DNA from: Daphnia carinata
Lineage: Eukaryota; Arthropoda; Branchiopoda; Diplostraca; Daphniidae
DNA: 64,000 nucleotides
NCBI RefSeq assembly: GCF_022539665.2
Contig: NC_081339.1
Coordinates: forward strand, 4,764,017-4,828,016
Direction: 5' to 3'
The notes beneath the pieces are model-generated. The model did not search any database. It worked only from the letters and a program-made list of their open reading frames with translations, and was not told where the DNA came from. A program made the translations under genes and the position numbers. Of this stretch, positions 61,861-64,000 are shown in pieces; positions within the stretch are counted from its first letter, which is position 1, and each line of letters starts with the position of its first letter.

Positions 61861-64000
61861 TTAAAAAAAATGTCTCGGTATGTAAGGGCTACACAATAAT
61901 AATTCGTATCTTTCATGTCCTTACTTTCCTTATTTCTCGACTATTATAAAATTACTACGCATTTTTTTGTGATTGGGTCTGCAAAGAAAACTGTTGGAAT
62001 AATAAAAAAAAGAGCAGGTATATTAACAGGTAATTCATTTTACGTTCATATGACCACCGTGTGGGGGAAGAAAATAATATTCTAGAAAGTACTAGAAAAC
62101 AGCTGATCAACTTGTTAACGTCATCCAAGTGGACTTTCTTCCCCCATATTGTTGACACGTGAAAAGATGTTGACTACAGCAACTATGTAGGTACGAATGT
62201 CAAATAGCTCCGTTGGGTTTGTCATTTTTCCTGATGGACAAATTGATTGGACCATGATCGAACTTTCCCCCCTTGTAAAACATCAGTGTAATGTTTCGAT
62301 TTTTACCTTTTTAAAGTTAACACGCCTATTAAAAAAGACCAGCGATCTAATTATTGAATATATCCAGTTAATTCCTAGAGGTACATTTCTTTTTTACCTC
62401 TACAAGGTAAGGAAGCCTCAACTTCGAGGGAGGGGGGTCGAAAGAGGGGTGTTGCCCCGTTTAAATATAGGTGATTTTTTGCTTGTAGGGGGGAGAAAAA
62501 CAAGGTCTGGCCTACCAGCTGTCTTTTCTTTTGTCTATCAACCTACGTACTGCATTCGTCTACGGAAATGTGTCTACAGTTATATCTCTACTGTTAAATT
62601 TAAAAGATTCTATTCGATGATTAGCAGGCTCGAATTTTAAGCGAAAACTTCCGGAGGACCGACCCTGTTTTGAATTTGTTTACAAAGAAAAGATGCATCC
62701 GTTCTTTTTGATTATCAAAGGAAACCTGGGGTGGTGGTGAATCGGGCACGCGCGCCTACACAAGAAATTCGAGATAAATGATTTGCGGCCCCAGAAGCAG
62801 CTGTGTGAATGTAGACACAGTCGACGCACAAAGATCCCCCGTACTGGTTCGTGTATAACAGAGAAAGCTTTCTAGCAGGGGGGGTTCCTCGGGCTTACAC
62901 CAACAATAAGTGCCTCTGCCTCTTTACTCTTTTCTTAACCTTCTTTCGCATAATCATGTACAAGGCGGGGGTCACATAAATGATACAAAAGAGAGCGACC
63001 TTTTTTTCCCTCTGTTTCCACTATCAGAAAAAAACGACTATCTCAGATCCCTTTCTTGATTGTTATGTTGGCACCGTGTCGCCATTTTAGTCCTGGTCGA
63101 ATTATAGAACCAAAAACCAGATGGCGCTGCTGTTTTCTCGCCGTGTGTGTCATTCCCCCTACCTTTAAAAAAAGAAAAAAAAAAAGTTTGTGCTAGCCAT
63201 CTGCTCCTTCTTTCATTGATCTTGCAAGATTGAAATAATTTAAGCGAAAAGTAGTTGCCTGACGTCATATCCTCCCCTGTTGCAGAGGCGTTGTCGACCA
63301 GATTAGAACGCATAAGCCCTGAAAACAGAAATCGAACTTTTGCCCGACGAACAACGTAACAATCAGGCAAAAATAGAAAGTTGAGGGTTCGCTAGCTCAA
63401 CGCGATATACCTACAATTAGCATTTAAGACATAAGAGAGTGAAAGAGAGGGGAGCGATAGAGAGCTGTTGTATAATCTAAGATTGTACGACAACAACGGA
63501 AAGGGGCCCAAGGAAAGTTGTTGTCTCTTTTAAAAGTTCTCTGCTCCTGCAAAAAAGAAACGGCGCGGACAAAGAACTATAAAGCAAAGACAGGCAAACT
63601 GCCAGAAACCATACCTGATGGGTTTTTGCGCGCTCGACGGCGCTAGTGTGTCATAACACGTAGGTTAGCTACACACGTATAAAAGTATGCCGCGCACACT
63701 TTCACCTCGTTAATTCATCAGCTCTTATGTCATACGACCCGCACCGGCCATGAAGCAAATCTCTTTTTTTTTGCCGTTCATATTGCTGGAAGATTTTTTT
63801 TTTCTTGGCAAACGGCGAAACGAAAAGGTCCGTTACTTTCACAGTTGTCAACTTTGCGATCGTGTGCGTCTCTTGGTGGCCGACTTCCTGTCATGTACGA
63901 TTGAATGGGAAAAGTAACAAAAAAAAAACAAAGGGAGAAAAACTGACAGTCAACTTAGCAAGGGCTTTATTTCATAAATTCTAACTGGATAATTCCGTTC
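61861..64000. other. intergenic region at the window end
   Basis: No recognisable gene. A plus-strand frame at 62197-62640 (147 codons) has no known motif and looks like chance. A 12-bp inverted repeat (TGGGGGAAGAAA) occurs at 62062-62073 and 62135-62146. Confidence 0.4.
63678..63684 (+). promoter_or_regulatory. TATA box of a possible gene running off the window
   Basis: TATAAAA is followed about 30 bases later by an initiator-like TTCATCAG and by an ATG at 63750 that opens a hydrophobic peptide (MKQISFFLPFILL). This is the layout of a TATA promoter ahead of a secreted protein gene, but the frame soon becomes unconvincing and no splice site is obvious. Confidence 0.3.

Noticed and set aside
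62197-62640. Plus-strand frame of 147 codons near the window end
   Set aside because: AT-rich, no conserved motif, no clear promoter or poly(A) context. Probably a chance frame.

Overview
The window looks like arthropod nuclear DNA, most likely from a branchiopod crustacean of the Daphnia type. The basis is many short introns (roughly 50-120 bp), compact genes, AT-rich spacers with long A and T runs, and a tandem array of CYP3-clan cytochrome P450 genes. The species cannot be proved from sequence alone. No rRNA, tRNA, CRISPR array or intact transposon was found.

Layout. (1) About 1-15.6 kb, plus strand: one large R7-family RGS gene (RGS7/RGS6 type, 15 coding exons, 878 residues) with DEP, DHEX, GGL and RGS domains. 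Its long C-terminal tail carries four CPW[E/D] motifs. (2) 15.7-17.6 kb, minus: a WS/DGAT-type acyltransferase-like gene whose catalytic motif is degenerate. (3) 18.4-20.5 kb, minus: a small signal-peptide/membrane protein of unknown function and a two-exon CutC homologue. (4) 21.1-42.8 kb, minus: seven P450 loci in one orientation. Five are intact by inspection and two are pseudogenes. Loci 2-3 and loci 4-6 form two tandem copies of one ancestral block; the first copy has lost about 4 kb, which fused two genes into a dead chimera. A foldback element lies just beyond the array. (5) 43.8-44.6 kb, plus: PIG-X, a GPI-mannosyltransferase I subunit. (6) 44.9-52.0 kb, minus: the full NURF301/BPTF chromatin-remodelling subunit (8 exons, 2229 residues). 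(7) 53.0-55.4 kb, plus: AIMP2, the scaffold of the multi-tRNA-synthetase complex, which appears to be spliced in frame to a complete ProXp-ala/PRORSD1 Ala-tRNAPro editing domain. (8) 59.2-61.2 kb, plus: Polycomb (chromodomain plus Pc box), with one extra base in an A-run breaking its reading frame. The rest is UTR or intergenic sequence.

How the genes relate. They are unrelated neighbours, apart from the P450 family and the two chromatin genes, which act in different pathways. The most notable results are the AIMP2::ProXp-ala fusion, which would tether a prolyl-tRNA editing enzyme to the synthetase complex, and the CPW[E/D] repeats in the RGS7 tail, a motif known from the RGS7-binding receptors GPR158 and GPR179. 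Three GC-AG introns, the nested P450 duplication with a gene-fusing deletion, and the Polycomb A-run frameshift also deserve checking.
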